A stretch of 64,000 nt of DNA from UBA1422 sp041752735 (GTDB lineage: Bacteria > Bacillota > Clostridia > Peptostreptococcales > Anaerovoracaceae), in contig JBGSVW010000022.1 in NCBI GenBank assembly GCA_041752735.1, positions 14,847 through 78,846 of the forward strand, given 5' to 3'. The notes beneath the pieces are model-generated. The model was not told where the DNA came from. It saw nothing but the letters and a program-made list of their open reading frames with translations, and made no database searches. The position numbers and the translations under genes are program-made. The stretch's first letter is position 1. The number at the start of each line of letters is the position of its first letter. This document shows positions 61,907-64,000 of this stretch, piece after piece.

Positions 61907-63798
61907 TGAAAAAGACTGCGCTTGCCCTAGTTGCGGTGCTATGTATTTTGGTAACAATGTTTCCGGTATCCGCGCTGGCTGCAGACGGAGACATGGAAAC
62001 TACTGGATACAACGTTCTTGTCAACTTAAAGGAAGATAAATCAGCTATAATCACAGAAGAAATTGATGTGAATTTTCTCACATATATGCACGGTATTCTT
62101 CGGTATATACCATATCGTGGTGAGACAACAGAACAGGTAGATGGAGAAAAAATCGTCACAAAATATCGCAATCGAATTAGCGACATCTTTGTTTCCGGGT
62201 ATGATTACCAAACCTATTCAGAAAGCGGTTTTGAGGTCATACAGATTGGAAACCCAGATCAAACTATTCAGGGACCATATTCATATCAATTTTCATATTT
62301 ATATGAAATGACCGCAGATTCCCATAAGGATTTTGATACGCTATACCTAAATGTTATCCCAACAAAATGGGACTCTGATATTGACTCTGCGGTTGTGACA
62401 ATTAATATGCCCAAAGCATTTGATGTAAATAAAGTCGAAGTGTTCTCCGGCGGTGGTGAAGCAGGGAATACTCAAATGTCTGTGGATGGAAATACAATCA
62501 AAATCATTTCAACTGATCGGCTTACCGTAGGCGAAGGGATAACCATACGCGTGGTATTGCCGGAAGACTATTTTTCCGGTGAATTAAGCTATGCATGGAT
62601 TTACTATTTGATTTATGGCATTCTTGGGCTTGGTATTCTATTGCTTGGGTTGTTTTGGTTCCGATTTGGTCGAGACCCGAAACATGTCCAAACAGTTGAA
62701 TTTGAACCACCGGAAGGAATCACACCGGCAGAGTTGGGATATATTATTGATGGTGTTAGCGACAAGAATGATTTGGTTTCTTTGATCATCTATTTCGCCC
62801 ATAAAGGCTACTTGAAAATAGCCCCTGTAGATGAGAAAGATAAGGATTTCACCTTGACAAAGCTCACCGATTTACCGGAAAGCTGTAAAACTTATGAGCA
62901 CACTTTTTTCAATGGATTGTTCGAAAATTCGTTGTCAGGGGTTGTTCGTATAAAAGAATTGGGAGAAGAGTTTTATCCCAGTTTTACAGCAGCTAAATCA
63001 CAGTTGCAGCAGGAGTTCATACATAAGAAAGAAAACCGTATTTTTGCACTCTCAAGCATAGCCGCACGTTTTGGCGCATTTGCTATCATTTTGCTGGCGA
63101 TATCAGGAGTGTTTATGTTAGTTGGTTTCTTAACGGGATCCTTTGAAGTTGGCATCTTATCGTTGGCAGTGTTGATTCCATTGCTTATGTCGTACTTAAT
63201 TTCTTGTTCTGAATATGACAAGAAATTCATCCGCAAAAAAGCAACGCAAACCATCACAACAATAGTAAGCATTATTTTCTTGCTTTTAGGAGTTGCCGTA
63301 GCATTTGGAATTGTCTATTACTATACGGATCATATCCTAGCGGCATCTCTGGTGTCTGCCCTCGCCATTGCCGGCTATCCTGCAACTAGATACATGAAGA
63401 GAAGAACCAAAAAAGGAGCGGAACTCCTAGGAAAGATATTGGGTTTCAAAGAATTCATACGAGTTGCAGAAGTTGATCGCATTCAAAAGATGGTTGATCA
63501 AAATCCATCGTATTTCTATGAAGTTTTGCCGTATGCTTATGTTCTTGGTCTTTCCAAGAAATGGGCAAAAAAATTCGAAAACATCGTCATGGAACCGCCA
63601 AACTGGTACGAAGGTACATATGGAAACCGCGCATTTACCACATTGATTTTACTCAATTCTCTGGACAATGCTACCCGTGTCATGTCAGATAATATTGTGA
63701 TACCTTCTTCATCCGGGGGAAGCGGTGGAAGCTTTTCCGGTGGCGGCGGTGGTTTTTCCGGCGGCGGTATGGGCGGCGGCGGCGGCGGCGGCTGGTAA
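61906..63798 (+). CDS. DUF2207-domain membrane protein
   Basis: A 630-residue membrane protein. A signal peptide (to about 25) precedes an extracytoplasmic DUF2207 domain (VNFLTYMHGILRYIPYRG); a helix at about 228-250 leads to a cytoplasmic part, then further helices near 386-430 and 445-490. The C-terminus is a Gly/Ser-rich tail ending in a Gly-Trp run. Proteins of this type accompany LemA; function unknown. Confidence 0.9.
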   Translation: MKKTALALVAVLCILVTMFPVSALAADGDMETTGYNVLVNLKEDKSAIITEEIDVNFLTYMHGILRYIPYRGETTEQVDGEKIVTKYRNRISDIFVSGYDYQTYSESGFEVIQIGNPDQTIQGPYSYQFSYLYEMTADSHKDFDTLYLNVIPTKWDSDIDSAVVTINMPKAFDVNKVEVFSGGGEAGNTQMSVDGNTIKIISTDRLTVGEGITIRVVLPEDYFSGELSYAWIYYLIYGILGLGILLLGLFWFRFGRDPKHVQTVEFEPPEGITPAELGYIIDGVSDKNDLVSLIIYFAHKGYLKIAPVDEKDKDFTLTKLTDLPESCKTYEHTFFNGLFENSLSGVVRIKELGEEFYPSFTAAKSQLQQEFIHKKENRIFALSSIAARFGAFAIILLAISGVFMLVGFLTGSFEVGILSLAVLIPLLMSYLISCSEYDKKFIRKKATQTITTIVSIIFLLLGVAVAFGIVYYYTDHILAASLVSALAIAGYPATRYMKRRTKKGAELLGKILGFKEFIRVAEVDRIQKMVDQNPSYFYEVLPYAYVLGLSKKWAKKFENIVMEPPNWYEGTYGNRAFTTLILLNSLDNATRVMSDNIVIPSSSGGSGGSFSGGGGGFSGGGMGGGGGGGW

Positions 63799-63876
63799 AT
63801 CGATGGTATGTTGGTAATCGAAGACTACAAATACGTTATTTCATTTGACGATAATCTATAATTATTTGGAGGAACT

Positions 63877-64000
63877 ATGGGAAACGGCTTGGCGAGTAAA
63901 TTAATTTATTATTGGATCTTTGTGCTTGGTGGTCTTACCATCAGTTACTTACTAAAGATTCTAACAGAGGGATTGGATTTTATCATAATGTTGATTGCCC
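63877..64000 (+). CDS. Membrane protein, N-terminal fragment
   Basis: An ATG with TTGGAGGA upstream opens a frame that runs off the right edge: MGNGLASKLIYYWIFVLGG and on, 41 residues visible, with two hydrophobic stretches separated by a short loop. Too short to assign. Confidence 0.6.
   Translation, partial: MGNGLASKLIYYWIFVLGGLTISYLLKILTEGLDFIIMLIA

Noticed and set aside
1..64000. tRNA, rRNA, CRISPR arrays, prophage and complete mobile elements
   Set aside because: No TTCGAATC-type tRNA arms with matching acceptor stems, no regular spacer-repeat pattern, and no integrase or transposase frames were found by reading through both strands.

Overview
The window reads as a chromosomal segment of an anaerobic, low-to-mid GC member of Clostridia (Bacillota). 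The evidence is the dnaG-sigA-trmK-Nif3 order, an IspH/ribosomal S1 fusion protein, the anaerobic ribonucleotide reductase pair nrdD/nrdG, a giant 2-hydroxyacyl-CoA dehydratase activase, argR-recN, and a tmcAL-ackA-rpmF order. Shine-Dalgarno sites are strong, and promoters of the TTGACA-17-TATAAT type recur. No tRNA, rRNA, transposase, CRISPR array or prophage gene was seen. Species cannot be named from the sequence alone.

Layout. 1-4700: end of a dGTPase-like gene, primase, primary sigma factor, tRNA m1A22 methyltransferase and Nif3-like protein, one tightly packed operon. 4721-8440: membrane acyltransferase, RNase P RNA, a small NTF2-like protein, a C39-like lipoprotein and a CmpB-like membrane protein. 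8534-14271: the CoA-dehydratase activase, a YebC-family protein and a nitroreductase. 14374-23115: an accessory cell-surface island. 23195-38736: rarA, ispH-S1, recN/argR (minus), ruvCAB-queA-tgt, an RNA methyltransferase, an ABC exporter and a thioesterase. 38745-40163: a lipoprotein that looks like a catalytically dead PepD dipeptidase. 40466-50490: nrdDG, rpmB, asp23, recG, rsmD, coaD, tmcAL, ackA, rpmF. 50611-58825: a scattered and decayed Tad-pilus locus with a PhoPR-type two-component system and a cation/proton antiporter inserted in it. 58854-64000: a radical SAM protein, a DUF6873-like protein, ung, LemA and a DUF2207 membrane protein.

The most notable system is the island at 14.7-23.1 kb. 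It carries six c-di-GMP-I (GEMM) aptamers in three tandem pairs, each pair behind its own sigA-type promoter and each aptamer followed by its own intrinsic terminator. Pair 1 precedes a secreted zinc protease related to the Pro-Pro endopeptidases (HEMGH, EYFAQS). Pairs 2 and 3 precede two large cell-wall-anchored adhesins with Spy0128-like isopeptide domains and FPLTG sorting signals. In pairs 2 and 3 the 3' strand of each aptamer is also the 5' arm of the terminator, which predicts ON switches. In pair 1 the terminators are separate hairpins whose feet could pair with the aptamer 3' strand, which predicts OFF switches. The logic would match the Clostridioides difficile PPEP-1/adhesin circuit (c-di-GMP high: adhesins made, protease off), but built entirely from doubled class-I switches. 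The adhesin cassettes share leader, signal peptide, anchor and terminator but differ in the middle, so they look like a diverged duplication.

A second story is decay. The Tad locus keeps intact TadZ-like and TadA-like ATPases. However, the TadC-like gene is fused in frame to the tail of a different Tad-locus protein, the TadB position holds only a 37-codon scrap, no pilin or prepilin peptidase is present, and the terminal DUF6382-like gene is frameshifted in an A6 run.
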